Origin: Methanomassiliicoccales archaeon
GTDB taxonomy: Archaea > Thermoplasmatota > Thermoplasmata > SG8-5
Assembly (NCBI GenBank): GCA_030612505.1
Contig: JAUWNU010000010.1
Span: 1 to 36,252, forward strand
DNA length: 36,252 nt
Direction: 5' to 3'
Under the pieces are notes generated by a model. That model saw only the letters and a list, made by a program, of their open reading frames with translations, ran no database searches and was not told the DNA's origin. Made by a program: the position numbers and the translations under genes. Of the stretch, positions 19,288-28,629 are shown piece by piece; within the stretch, counting starts at the first letter, position 1; each line of letters begins with the position of its first letter.

Positions 19288-20724
19288 ATGAGTGGCAAAA
19301 TTATCCGACTAGGTAGTGTTTTCATCTTGGTCATGATATTACTATCTGTTTCTCTGGTCATTGTATCCGAATCTGCCCTGGCCTATTCCTGGAATGATGA
19401 ATTTTACGGTCCAGGCTTGAATCCAAGGTGGACAAGAGGTGGTATTGGCACGGTCAGTATAAACACAGAATCCAGTTGCCTATTTGCCAAATCTTACACT
19501 GGGGAATCTCCTGATGACTGGCACGGCCCCTTCATTAGGGCACAGATACCTGGGTCTGGGGATTTTGATATCAGTGCGGAGTTTCGATGCTTCGCCGAGG
19601 AACAGCAGATGAACCGTTTAATGATTCGTCTTTTTGATCAGTCTGGTGCCCAGTTGTTCTCTTTTGGATGGAGCGATGTCCACGCCGCTGACAGCAAGGC
19701 AGAAATAGGCCTTTATGGCTCATCTTTTTCAAGCCCCATATTCAAGACCGAGTCTTATTCTTACACAACTTTCTATGATAAGAATATCAGCTTGGCCAGG
19801 TCTGGCCAGAATCTTTCCTTCTATATCGAGGACTCACTGGTTTTCAGTGACACTTCCTCTCAAACGCCAGTGTATTCCCTTGCTGTGGCATTTCTGAAAT
19901 ACAGAAATATATGTACTTTAGATCTTTATATGAACAGGATATCAGTGACCACAGGAGATGCAGGTGGTACAGTATTGCCTGGAGCCCCTGAAAATCTGGA
20001 TATTAGCCCAGGGAACGAATACGCCTATCTGAGCTGGTCTCCTCCTGCGGATTCCGGTGGCCTTCCTATTACAAACTATAAGATATACCGGGGAAATGCC
20101 ACAGGAAATGAATCATATCTTACCACAATTGACAATATATTATACTATAATGATACTGGCCTGACAAATGACCAGGAATATTATTACAAGGTTTCAGCTG
20201 TGAACTCTTTGGGTGAAGGTCCAGCAGTCAGTGAATCTGCCACGCCATCATCAAACACCTCGGATGACCCACCTGATGACCCAATTGATGACCCGGCAGA
20301 TGACCCCATAGATACCGATGATGACGGAACCGGAGACGATACAGACGCCTTCCCTGACGACCCTGCAGCATCAGTTGATACGGATGATGATGGTATGCCA
20401 GATTATTGGAATGAAGGTTATACTGAAGAAGACTCCACTTCTGGCCTTGAAGTAGATGATGATGATGATAATGATGGAATTCCAGATACCGAGGATCCTG
20501 ATGATGACAATGATGGAATCCCAGATATCGAGGAGGATGACTTAACCAGCTGGAAAGACAATTTCACTATTAATTCATCAATCATAACTCTGATAGTTCT
20601 TCTAGTCGGCATTATAATTATGATTCTTTACATGAAAAGCGGAGATAATTCGGGATCATCCAAAGACCCGAAGGATGGCTCCAGCAAAGACAAGGACAAT
20701 AAATCCCGAAAAAGACGGACATAA
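19288..20724 (+). CDS. Secreted/surface-anchored protein with Fn3 and thrombospondin type 3-like calcium-binding repeats
   Basis: Signal sequence, concanavalin-like region, Fn3 (PGAPENLDISPGNEYAYLSWSPPADSGGLPITNYKIYRG), DxDxDGxxD repeats, C-terminal TM and basic tail. Confidence 0.82.
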   Translation: MSGKIIRLGSVFILVMILLSVSLVIVSESALAYSWNDEFYGPGLNPRWTRGGIGTVSINTESSCLFAKSYTGESPDDWHGPFIRAQIPGSGDFDISAEFRCFAEEQQMNRLMIRLFDQSGAQLFSFGWSDVHAADSKAEIGLYGSSFSSPIFKTESYSYTTFYDKNISLARSGQNLSFYIEDSLVFSDTSSQTPVYSLAVAFLKYRNICTLDLYMNRISVTTGDAGGTVLPGAPENLDISPGNEYAYLSWSPPADSGGLPITNYKIYRGNATGNESYLTTIDNILYYNDTGLTNDQEYYYKVSAVNSLGEGPAVSESATPSSNTSDDPPDDPIDDPADDPIDTDDDGTGDDTDAFPDDPAASVDTDDDGMPDYWNEGYTEEDSTSGLEVDDDDDNDGIPDTEDPDDDNDGIPDIEEDDLTSWKDNFTINSSIITLIVLLVGIIIMILYMKSGDNSGSSKDPKDGSSKDKDNKSRKRRT

Positions 20725-20805
20725 CGACGACCTATTTCCTGAACATGGTAATGTGCCCGTGCTGCTGCCATAGATGGCCATGAAGAAATGCCGTTTTAAA
20801 ACGTA

Positions 20806-21939
20806 TTAAATCAATTTTCCCCAGGAATGTTCGAAATTACTGGCAGTGAATCCTAAATCCTTCTTGCTAACCTCAAGGGAGCCATCTAATTTCCTGAATT
20901 TGAAATCTACAACTTCTGCAGGATATTCATTGTAATAGAGTATGGACTTGAGCCCCATCCTGCGTTTTTGTTGGAATCGCCAATATGCCCTGGTATAGGC
21001 CTTTAAGCGCAGGAAAAATTCTTTATCTTTATCCTTGCCAGTTATGTCAAACACAGGCAAACCATCAACCACCTTGTGCCTGATTGTGGTATTTTTAGTT
21101 CCCCATCGGTATTCTGTATCTGTGGGCTTGTGATAGAAATGAATTGATTTGTTCAGACGTATATCCAAAAAGTCCCAGCCAGATACGGGTTTTTCGGTGC
21201 TGCGGAATATCTGGGGCCCAATATATGGGTTGAAATAATCTATGTATGAACCATCTTCACAATGAACAAGGCCCCAGTACCATGGAGCTGCCGGCGCATT
21301 TACAGTAACACGTTGATGATATGCTGTTCCCTCAATTGGCTTTCCATCAATGGTGCCAGTCAATTTCTGACCGTATATTTTCATGATATTGTAGCTGTAC
21401 TTTTTGGTATATTGGTTCTCATTGAACCTGTGCTTCTGAAGATAATCGTTCCATGGCGTCATCTCGAAGTGAAAGTTATTCTTTTCATCCTTTATATTGA
21501 CTGTATATTTTTCCGGCCCTCCGAAAAACCTATAATCTGCGCCGTCAACTAATGGTTTCAACTCGCCATCATCACCATCATGAGTGACTTCGAAATCCAT
21601 TTTTTTGAGAACCAAGGGATCATACATTTTCTTGCCGTCATACCACCATGCCGCCACCATGCCATTGAACTTAAGGACACCGTTCTCATTGATTGGCAGC
21701 TTTTTCACTTTCCAGTCCATGTCCATGACCTTGATGCTGTCAGTGTATTTGGTTGACCACAGGATCATGAGCTGTTTTGTCTGGCCCGGATTATCCGGAT
21801 CCCTAATGAAAAAAATCCACCACCACCACCACCATGAAAGATTTTCAATCATGTCATCGGTTTTCAGGACCCACATGTTCTCGTAGGGTTTTTTCTCCTT
21901 TTTGCTAACTTTCTTGGGCATTGCGGCATTGGATGTCAC
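20806..21939 (-). CDS. Hypothetical protein, possibly CrtC/AttH lipocalin-like
   Basis: 377-aa ORF; GTAYHQRVTVNAPAAPWYWGLVHCEDGSYIDYFN reminiscent of CrtC/AttH; contains SWWWWWWIFF. Confidence 0.6.
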   Translation of the reverse strand: MTSNAAMPKKVSKKEKKPYENMWVLKTDDMIENLSWWWWWWIFFIRDPDNPGQTKQLMILWSTKYTDSIKVMDMDWKVKKLPINENGVLKFNGMVAAWWYDGKKMYDPLVLKKMDFEVTHDGDDGELKPLVDGADYRFFGGPEKYTVNIKDEKNNFHFEMTPWNDYLQKHRFNENQYTKKYSYNIMKIYGQKLTGTIDGKPIEGTAYHQRVTVNAPAAPWYWGLVHCEDGSYIDYFNPYIGPQIFRSTEKPVSGWDFLDIRLNKSIHFYHKPTDTEYRWGTKNTTIRHKVVDGLPVFDITGKDKDKEFFLRLKAYTRAYWRFQQKRRMGLKSILYYNEYPAEVVDFKFRKLDGSLEVSKKDLGFTASNFEHSWGKLI

Positions 21940-22015
21940 CCGAATACAAAAATCTGCCGAAGGGATTAATTTTAAGATATGAAGCTTGTTTCACCCTCTC
22001 ATAAGAGGAATTCAA

Positions 22016-23521
22016 ATGCAGGAAGCTTATAAAGAACTTAAATTCAGATTAGCAGAACTCAGCCACATAGGAGCCGCAACATCATTAATGGGATGGGACC
22101 AGCAGGTTAATATGCCCCCAGGCGGAGCAGAGGTCAGAGGAAAGCAAATGGCAACACTGGCCAAGATAGGCCATGAGAAATTTATCGACAAAAAGGTTGG
22201 AGAGCTTCTTGAGCAGCTAAAGCCCATGGAAGAGGAAAAGGGCTATGAATCTGTTGAAGGCAGCGTTATTCGACTGACCAGACGAAATTATAACAAGGCA
22301 GTTAAAGTTCCTCCGGAGTTTACTGCAAGGGCCCAAAAAGCAGAGTCAGAATCATTCGATGTGTGGATAAAGGCTAGGCCAGCGAATGATTTCAAGAGGG
22401 TCCAGCCATATCTGCAGACTAATTTTGACCTGTCCAAGGAATATGCAGATTTCTTTCCAGGCTATGAACATCCTCTGGACCCGCTGATTGATGGTTATGA
22501 ATATGGCATGAAAGCAGCCAAGATCCGCGAGATATTCTCAGAGCTCCGAAAGGAACTGGTGCCAGTTGTGGAATCCATACTCAGCCAGGAGCCGGAATAC
22601 TTCTCATTCATGAAAAAGATATTTCCTGGAGACCAGCAAATTGCCTTCGGTGAATCAATAATCAAGGAATTTGGATATGATTTTAACCGCGGAAGGCAGG
22701 ATATGGCACCACATCCCTTCACCCAGGGCACGTCCATCGGTGATGTAAGAATAACCACCAGAGTTCATGAGGATAACTTTTCATCGGCAATGTTCAGCAC
22801 ATTCCATGAAGGCGGCCATGCAATGTACGAGCAAGGCTGCGATACTGTATTCGAGGGCACGCCAGTCCGGGGCGGGACCTCATTGGGTGTACACGAGAGC
22901 CAGTCAAGATTATGGGAGAATGTTATTGGCCGGAGCATGCCATTCTGGAAACATAATTATCCAAGGCTGAAACAACACTTCCCGGAGCAGCTAGCTGATA
23001 TTTCTCTGGACAAGTTCTACAGGGGCATCAACCGTGTGGAAAGAAGCCTTATTCGTGTGGAGGCCGATGAAGTAACATACAATCTCCATGTGATGATGAG
23101 ATTTGCCTTTGAATGCGATGTTCTGGACGGTAAGCTGGCAGTGGAAGAACTTCCAGAAGCATGGAAAGACCGCATGGAATCTGATATAGGCATACGACCA
23201 GCAGATGACAAGGACGGAGTGCTTCAGGACATTCACTGGTACAGCGGCATAATCGGATACTTCCAGTGCTATACCCTTGGAAATATCATGTGCTCCCAGT
23301 TCTATGATGCAGCATTAAAGGCCCACCCGGAAATAACAGATGAGATAGGCCAGGGTAAGTATGATACATTACATAACTGGCTAAAGGAAAAAATCTATCA
23401 GCATGGCCATAGATACACAGCAAACGAGCTGCTGAAAAATATTACCGGCGATGAATTGACAATCAAACCATATATGAATTACATAAAAACCAAGTACGGC
23501 GAGCTTTATGATTTATTGTAG
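22016..23521 (+). CDS. M32-family (Taq) metallocarboxypeptidase
   Basis: TFHEGGHAMYEQG (HExxH), GVHESQSRLWENVIGRS, and SGIIGYFQCYTLGNIMCSQFY are M32 signatures; start moved to ATG 22016. Confidence 0.93.
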   Translation: MQEAYKELKFRLAELSHIGAATSLMGWDQQVNMPPGGAEVRGKQMATLAKIGHEKFIDKKVGELLEQLKPMEEEKGYESVEGSVIRLTRRNYNKAVKVPPEFTARAQKAESESFDVWIKARPANDFKRVQPYLQTNFDLSKEYADFFPGYEHPLDPLIDGYEYGMKAAKIREIFSELRKELVPVVESILSQEPEYFSFMKKIFPGDQQIAFGESIIKEFGYDFNRGRQDMAPHPFTQGTSIGDVRITTRVHEDNFSSAMFSTFHEGGHAMYEQGCDTVFEGTPVRGGTSLGVHESQSRLWENVIGRSMPFWKHNYPRLKQHFPEQLADISLDKFYRGINRVERSLIRVEADEVTYNLHVMMRFAFECDVLDGKLAVEELPEAWKDRMESDIGIRPADDKDGVLQDIHWYSGIIGYFQCYTLGNIMCSQFYDAALKAHPEITDEIGQGKYDTLHNWLKEKIYQHGHRYTANELLKNITGDELTIKPYMNYIKTKYGELYDLL

Positions 23522-23529
23522 CGGGTCAA

Positions 23530-23805
23530 GAACACTCTGGTCTTTAGGCCAGAGATGAATTGGCCAAAACTACGATAAACGAGGAATCCGCCGCATACCG
23601 TACATTTTCTAGCATATCAAATCAAAGCCGCCTGGCTTTGATAATTAGGTGTGTGAACAACGATACCTCGTTGTGAATTGAGTGAGCCGCAGGATTTCAG
23701 TCTGGGCTAATGTAGGTAAACATACAGTCACAAAGGAACTGGCATCTATATCATCAACCAGAAACGCCAGTTCCTTTAGGGGCTGGTAGTTTACAGGTAA
23801 AATTC
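23530..23805. repeat. Hairpin-rich IS200/IS605-remnant-like or ncRNA region
   Basis: CTCTGG..CCAGAG followed by gatgaattggcc; ATCAAAGCCgcctGGCTTTGAT; AAAGGAACTGGC/GCCAGTTCCTTT; shares a terminal segment with 2532-2562. Confidence 0.45.
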
Positions 23806-23857
23806 GTAATTTCAGGTAGATTTATAAGCCACACATCCATTTCCAATCGGGATTATT

Positions 23858-24361
23858 ATGGTTGGAAAGAAGCAGGATCCGGAGCAAGAAGCAGGAACTT
23901 ATGGTCAAAATAATGTAGATGTGACTCAAGACAATAATCAGGGATCTAAGATAGCTCAGCAACCCCCTCAACCCATCCCGCAAATGCAAGTTCCTTATCG
24001 GATCCAGCCGCTTCCGGCACCTGTCAACATAACCTCTGACAATAAGATAGGAGCAAGGTTCATGATGCGCTCCAAGATCGGAGACGGCCTATCTGTTGCT
24101 GCCTTGATTACAGGCATTATAGCAATAATTTATTCCAGTGCTTCCAGTATTAACTACTACTATAATCCAATAATGATGCCTATCCTGCCGCTCTCAATAG
24201 CTGCCATGACATTCGGTGTCATAGGCACCCGGCTGCAAAGATTGGTGACAAAATGGTTTGGCATTGGCGTGGCCGGAGCTGCACTGGGCCTTGTGAGCTT
24301 CCTGATATTAATATTCATGATTATGATGTACAGTTCAAATCCTTACGGTGGAGGATGGTGA
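23858..24361 (+). CDS. DUF4190-like membrane protein
   Basis: Gln/Pro-rich N-terminus then GDGLSVAALITGIIAIIYSS...MTFGVIGTRLQRLVTKWFGIGVAGAALGLVSFLILIF. Confidence 0.6.
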   Translation: MVGKKQDPEQEAGTYGQNNVDVTQDNNQGSKIAQQPPQPIPQMQVPYRIQPLPAPVNITSDNKIGARFMMRSKIGDGLSVAALITGIIAIIYSSASSINYYYNPIMMPILPLSIAAMTFGVIGTRLQRLVTKWFGIGVAGAALGLVSFLILIFMIMMYSSNPYGGGW

Positions 24362-24365
24362 AAAC

Positions 24366-24749
24366 ATGAACGGTGACAAATTGAAAAAACCAATGCCTTA
24401 TGTGTTCTCTGGAAATGACGAACTTGTATTTGTGGAGACCAATGCTGCCGAGGACTCACCCACGGCAATGCTTGCCATGACTTCTCTATTGTTTGGTGCA
24501 ATTGTATTATGCTTCCATTGGCTTTCTGTGTTGGATAATGGACTGTGGGTCATGATAATCACAATACTCATATCCATAGTTCCGATTATAACTGGTATGT
24601 TTTCCTCATTTGGCATGTTCAGACCAGAACATGTTCCAACACGATTCGGAAGGCATGTTGCTGGATTCTACGGTTTCCTGATGGGAATCACTGCCTGCAT
24701 ACTTTCTGTTGTCCTGTACATGCTTGGCCAGTTTGTGTTGTGGGGATGA
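24366..24749 (+). CDS. Multi-TM hypothetical membrane protein
   Basis: MNGDKLKKPMPYVFSGNDELVFVE... with four hydrophobic segments; tightly spaced with neighbours. Confidence 0.65.
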   Translation: MNGDKLKKPMPYVFSGNDELVFVETNAAEDSPTAMLAMTSLLFGAIVLCFHWLSVLDNGLWVMIITILISIVPIITGMFSSFGMFRPEHVPTRFGRHVAGFYGFLMGITACILSVVLYMLGQFVLWG

Positions 24750-24753
24750 AATC

Positions 24754-25419
24754 ATGGCCGAGGATAAGGTCATATTGAAGTCCATAATGAAGAAATGGAT
24801 GGTCTTCCTCATCATTGCACTTGTAATAGCCTCTGCTTGCGTATGGGCTTTGTCCAGGTCAGACCTCATAACTGGCACATTGAACGTCACCGTGGATGTC
24901 CATGTAGTTCAAGATACGGGTTCTTATGGTTATTATAGTTATAATTATTATCTTTATGTTGATGGAGAGATGATGGCCACTGGTTATTATTCTCCCTCAT
25001 ATTATTCATCATATTCCGAAGATTTATCCTTTTCAGTGCAAATTCCAGTCAACAGGCAACATGAAGTCTGGGTAGAGAATTCCCAGGGCGATGAATCAGA
25101 CAGGCAGTTAGTACAGGTTTCCTATGCTGAAGAGACAGATATGGAATTAGTGATAGGTAATGCCGCAAAAGTAACAGTGGAAATTACCCTGGATAATTAC
25201 ACATACGCGTCATATGGTAATTATGACTATGTCTCATTGGAGATTGATGGCTCTCTGGTTCAATCTGAAATTCCATATTCTTCATATATGACTTTCGAAA
25301 TCTATGTGGACATAGATGAAATACATAGTTTTATTGCAACATACAAAAATGAAACAGTATCTGAAAATATCATGATAGACGAATATGAAATGACTGTGGA
25401 GTTGACCATTGGGGATTGA
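24754..25419 (+). CDS. Single-TM protein with Tyr-rich extracellular beta domains
   Basis: TM MVFLIIALVIASACVWAL then GTLNVTVDVHVVQDTGSYGYYSYNYYLYVDGE; start at ATG 24754. Confidence 0.65.
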   Translation: MAEDKVILKSIMKKWMVFLIIALVIASACVWALSRSDLITGTLNVTVDVHVVQDTGSYGYYSYNYYLYVDGEMMATGYYSPSYYSSYSEDLSFSVQIPVNRQHEVWVENSQGDESDRQLVQVSYAEETDMELVIGNAAKVTVEITLDNYTYASYGNYDYVSLEIDGSLVQSEIPYSSYMTFEIYVDIDEIHSFIATYKNETVSENIMIDEYEMTVELTIGD

Positions 25420-25437
25420 TGAAGGTCTCTGAGAATC

Positions 25438-25692
25438 TTATCTATATTCTCTGCCTCGCAGAAAAGAATTATCTATCCAGATTATACTCTCATCAATAAA
25501 ATATTCAAACCTATGTTCGCCCACTCTCAGGCGATACATATCATGTTTTTTCCCTTTTAATTTCTTTATATCTGCCCCAATTCTGGAATTGTATGGGTTA
25601 TCTGCCAATTTTTGAATATGCTTAATCAACCTATCTTTTTCTCCAGTTTCATTGAGATATTTTTGAACGCGTGGGTGAATCATTATTTTCAT
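25438..25692 (-). CDS. RelE/ParE-family toxin
   Basis: MKIMIHPRVQKYLNETGEKDRLIKHIQKLADNPYNSRIGADIKKLKGKKHDMYRLRVGEHRFEYFIDESIIWIDNSFLRGREYR. Confidence 0.85.
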   Translation of the reverse strand: MKIMIHPRVQKYLNETGEKDRLIKHIQKLADNPYNSRIGADIKKLKGKKHDMYRLRVGEHRFEYFIDESIIWIDNSFLRGREYR

Positions 25693-25890
25693 CTAAATCT
25701 CGTCCAGGGAAATATATTTGTCTTTTTCTGTCTGAAGCTTTTTCCATCTTCTCTCGATAATTTCCTCTATATTCAGTTCTTCACAATAGTTCATCAATCT
25801 ATCAAGGAGGTCATCATAGGACTCTCCCTTATGCCCGAACATTTTCAATTTGTCTCTGGTTTCATTCTGTATCTGGATTGTTGTTGCCAT
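25693..25890 (-). CDS. Cognate antitoxin (ribbon-helix-helix-like)
   Basis: MATTIQIQNETRDKLKMFGHKGESYDDLLDRLMNYCEELN directly upstream of and abutting the toxin. Confidence 0.75.
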   Translation of the reverse strand: MATTIQIQNETRDKLKMFGHKGESYDDLLDRLMNYCEELNIEEIIERRWKKLQTEKDKYISLDEI

Positions 25891-25928
25891 ATTATCATTA
25901 TATAATAGTTATATGTACTATATAAAAA

Positions 25929-26432
25929 TTATGGCAGTGTCTTCAAGATATTCTCAATAAACTTCTCTTTATGTTTTATGTATATATCACCGTCGCCAAG
26001 GGCTTTTTTCACACCTTCTTTTTTGATTAAAATATATTGTTCAACTGCTTCTGGGTGTTTCAATAAATAATCACGGAAGCCAATCATTTCTTTCCAGTCT
26101 TGACCGTTGAATTTCGTTAGATGAACATGAACTCTTCTTTTTCTGTTTTTGTAAGGATAATCAATTCTGAAGAACAATTTTTCTGGATAACTTGCTTTTT
26201 CACGAAACTCATAACCAGCTTCTTCTAATTTCTTTTTTGATTCCCCAAACTTTGATTCTGGAATGCCAATAACAATATCAAGAATACCTTTGCCACCAAG
26301 ATTAGTAATGGCTGTTGAACCTATATGCTCAATTTTTGCTGTTGAGCCAAGGGCTATGACTATCTTTTTCTTTTCTGAAGTGAAAAAAGCCAGATATTCA
26401 GAATTGTATTCTCTGAAAACATATTTCTGCAT
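25929..26432 (-). CDS. GrpB-family (UPF0157) nucleotidyltransferase-fold protein
   Basis: IEHIGSTAITNLGGKGILDIVIGIPE ... RVHVHLTKFNGQDWKEMIGFRDYLLKHPEAVEQY. Confidence 0.9.
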   Translation of the reverse strand: MQKYVFREYNSEYLAFFTSEKKKIVIALGSTAKIEHIGSTAITNLGGKGILDIVIGIPESKFGESKKKLEEAGYEFREKASYPEKLFFRIDYPYKNRKRRVHVHLTKFNGQDWKEMIGFRDYLLKHPEAVEQYILIKKEGVKKALGDGDIYIKHKEKFIENILKTLP

Positions 26433-26467
26433 AAGATAAGAATATTTTGAGAATATAATAAACTTTT

Positions 26468-26630
26468 CTAGGGCGAGTGGTCGTGTTGAATGCCGGTGGC
26501 GACCACCTCCCTGGCCTAACAGCCAGGGCTTCCAAAGTTTGAAAGAAAAAGAATCGTGTCATATCTCCCGATTTAGATAATCGGGAGGTACAACCCCGCC
26601 CTCACAGACGGGGCATGATTGCCTAAGCCC
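26468..26630 (+). repeat. ~160-nt multi-hairpin element, copy 1
   Basis: ctagggcg...tgccggtggcgaccacctcc-CCTGGC/GCCAGG-ttccaaagtttgaaagaaaaagaat-CTCCCGAT/ATCGGGAG-acaaccccgccctcacagacggggcatgattg; matches 27008-27163. Confidence 0.75.
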
Positions 26631-26667
26631 CCGAGTCCAGCGGCTGCATTTTTTCTGGGCTCTGATT

Positions 26668-26973
26668 TCAGCGTTTATCTGTAACCTTAATTATATGATA
26701 ACCGAACTGTGTTTTCACCGGGCCAGATACCTCGCCCTTGCCGAGATTGAAGGCTACAGTTTCGAACTCTTTGACCATTTGATTATGGCTGAAATATCCC
26801 AGATCGCCGCCCTTCTTCCCAGATGGGCAATTGGAATGCTTTCTTGCCAGATCTTCAAATTTAGAACCGCCCTTGAGTTTGTCTGCCAATTTCTCTGCGT
26901 CTGTTAATTTGTCCACAAGGATGTGGCTGGCTTTTACCTGCTTAACCATGATATCACGATGGATAATTGGCAT
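26668..26973 (-). CDS. Parvulin-type peptidyl-prolyl isomerase (PpiC)
   Basis: KQVKASHILVDKLTDAEKLADKLKGGSKFEDLARKHSNCPSGKKGGDLGYFSHNQMVKEFETVAFNLGKGEVSGPVKTQFGYHIIKVTDKR. Confidence 0.95.
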   Translation of the reverse strand: MPIIHRDIMVKQVKASHILVDKLTDAEKLADKLKGGSKFEDLARKHSNCPSGKKGGDLGYFSHNQMVKEFETVAFNLGKGEVSGPVKTQFGYHIIKVTDKR

Positions 26974-27007
26974 TGTGATATAAATTATGTTTGAACCACC
27001 CGAGTCT

Positions 27008-27163
27008 CTAGGGCAGAATGATTGCCGGTGGCGACCACCTCCCCGCCCTTACGGACGGGGCATCCAAAGTTTGAAAGAAAAAGAATAACCTGTCACCAGG
27101 CCAGAATCATAAATTCTGGCCCACAACCCCGCCCTTACAGACGGGGCATGATTGGCTAGGCTC
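27008..27163 (+). repeat. ~160-nt multi-hairpin element, copy 2
   Basis: Same ordered blocks as 26468-26630, with different but still pairing stems (CCCCG..CGGGG; GGCCAGAAT/ATTCTGGCC). Confidence 0.75.
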
Positions 27164-27251
27164 CTTTGTTCTCGTGAATGGCCAGGTTGGCTGGGATTTA
27201 CAAAAGCTGTACCAATCTACTTAAATATTCAGAATAACATTTCTTATTAGG

Positions 27252-28349
27252 TTGGTTAAAGTGGATAAAATTGAAATCAAGAAATTACTCAAGCCAGACA
27301 AAATGAAAATTGGCTTCTTCATTGGCCTAATTTTGTTGATTCTTATTCTTCCAGTGTTTCCCTGCCAGGTTGATAGAACCGTACGTATTGGAACCCAGAG
27401 TCTGTATTATGGCTTTAACAATACAACCCAGGATTATTCGAGTTATTCGCTTGAATTTTTTTTGTCAGTCGCAAATGAAAATTATGAATGGGACGAATAT
27501 TACATAAAGTATAGCGGCTCCGTAGCAGTGAATAATGACAGGCAGACTATTGAAGTCTGGGAAGATTATACAAGTACTGACTATTCATTTGCTATTTTTG
27601 CCAGTTATTTTATCATAGCCTATGTGATTTCTTGCTCACTGGCTTTCTATGGTAGAGATGAATATCAAGGTGTATATCTAAGCAAGAAATTGAAAAAAGA
27701 AAATAGAGCAATTTCTTCCTCTAAATATAAGAATTGTATCGATTGCGGAGTACAAGTTCCAGTTCTATCAGATGGAAGTGGAATTTGTCCAGAATGCAAG
27801 AGAAGTTATATGGATGAAAATAGCTGGAAAACCAAGAGTGGCCATATTCCTTCTACCGCTGCTGTTGATAAATCGCTCCAGATGGATATTGATGTCAAAC
27901 ACTGGGATAAATATCAGGAAGATGTTGATGCTGCTTGTAATGATGAAAAGCTTTTCAGATTTTCACCCTTGCTAATTATTTTTACAATAGTTGTGTCCAT
28001 TTTATTCATGGCTTCCAGTATTATAATTACGTACAGTGAAATCAAATATAATTCAAGTGGAATTGCAGAGCTTCATATTACTGGTGCATTGGTTCTAAAT
28101 TGGGTAGTTTCAGCTTTATCTGGATTTTATTTAGGTAGACATATAAAAAGAGCAAACTTTGGTGTGCCAATAATTATCTTATGCACTTTAATCGCAATAT
28201 GCGCTGGTTTGATTTATGGAGAAACATTGTTCAGTGCAGTCCATCCCGATATATGGGTGCGTTTTGTAGTGGAGCTATTCAACACTACATTCATTTGCTT
28301 GGTTGCCAGCATGGTGTCATTTTCAAGATATCATTATGGCCAAGATTAA
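27252..28349 (+). CDS. Multi-TM membrane protein with cytoplasmic zinc ribbon
   Basis: N-terminal TM, KNCIDCGVQVPVLSDGSGICPECKRSY zinc ribbon, four C-terminal TM segments. Confidence 0.7.
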   Translation: MVKVDKIEIKKLLKPDKMKIGFFIGLILLILILPVFPCQVDRTVRIGTQSLYYGFNNTTQDYSSYSLEFFLSVANENYEWDEYYIKYSGSVAVNNDRQTIEVWEDYTSTDYSFAIFASYFIIAYVISCSLAFYGRDEYQGVYLSKKLKKENRAISSSKYKNCIDCGVQVPVLSDGSGICPECKRSYMDENSWKTKSGHIPSTAAVDKSLQMDIDVKHWDKYQEDVDAACNDEKLFRFSPLLIIFTIVVSILFMASSIIITYSEIKYNSSGIAELHITGALVLNWVVSALSGFYLGRHIKRANFGVPIIILCTLIAICAGLIYGETLFSAVHPDIWVRFVVELFNTTFICLVASMVSFSRYHYGQD

Positions 28350-28469
28350 GTATTTTCAATTCATAAATCGCACAGTCCGAAATTATTATACAAATTGCAT
28401 AGATTGAGGAATCGCAAAGCAAGTGATCGCCGTGCGCCGCAAATTTTACTTTATAAAATCTGCGTCTTT

Positions 28470-28496
28470 CCAAACTTTGACTTTGTCAAAATTTGG
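28470..28496. repeat. Hairpin
   Basis: CCAAACTTTGAC-ttt-GTCAAAATTTGG, 12-bp stem with one mismatch/wobble. Confidence 0.4.
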
Positions 28497-28629
28497 ATGC
28501 ACCGCCATTTTTCAACATGCTGGCTTCCCTATAGACAGCATAGAAAAATAGGTCGTACGGCTGCCATTGTTTTATCATACAGCCCGAAAATATATTACAA
28601 ATAACACAGATTGAGGGCTGGTTGATAAA

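Noticed and set aside
26468-27163. Complete IS200/IS605 transposon bounded by the two palindromic elements
   Set aside because: The enclosed gene is a parvulin isomerase, not tnpA/tnpB, and the elements are direct rather than distinct left/right ends.
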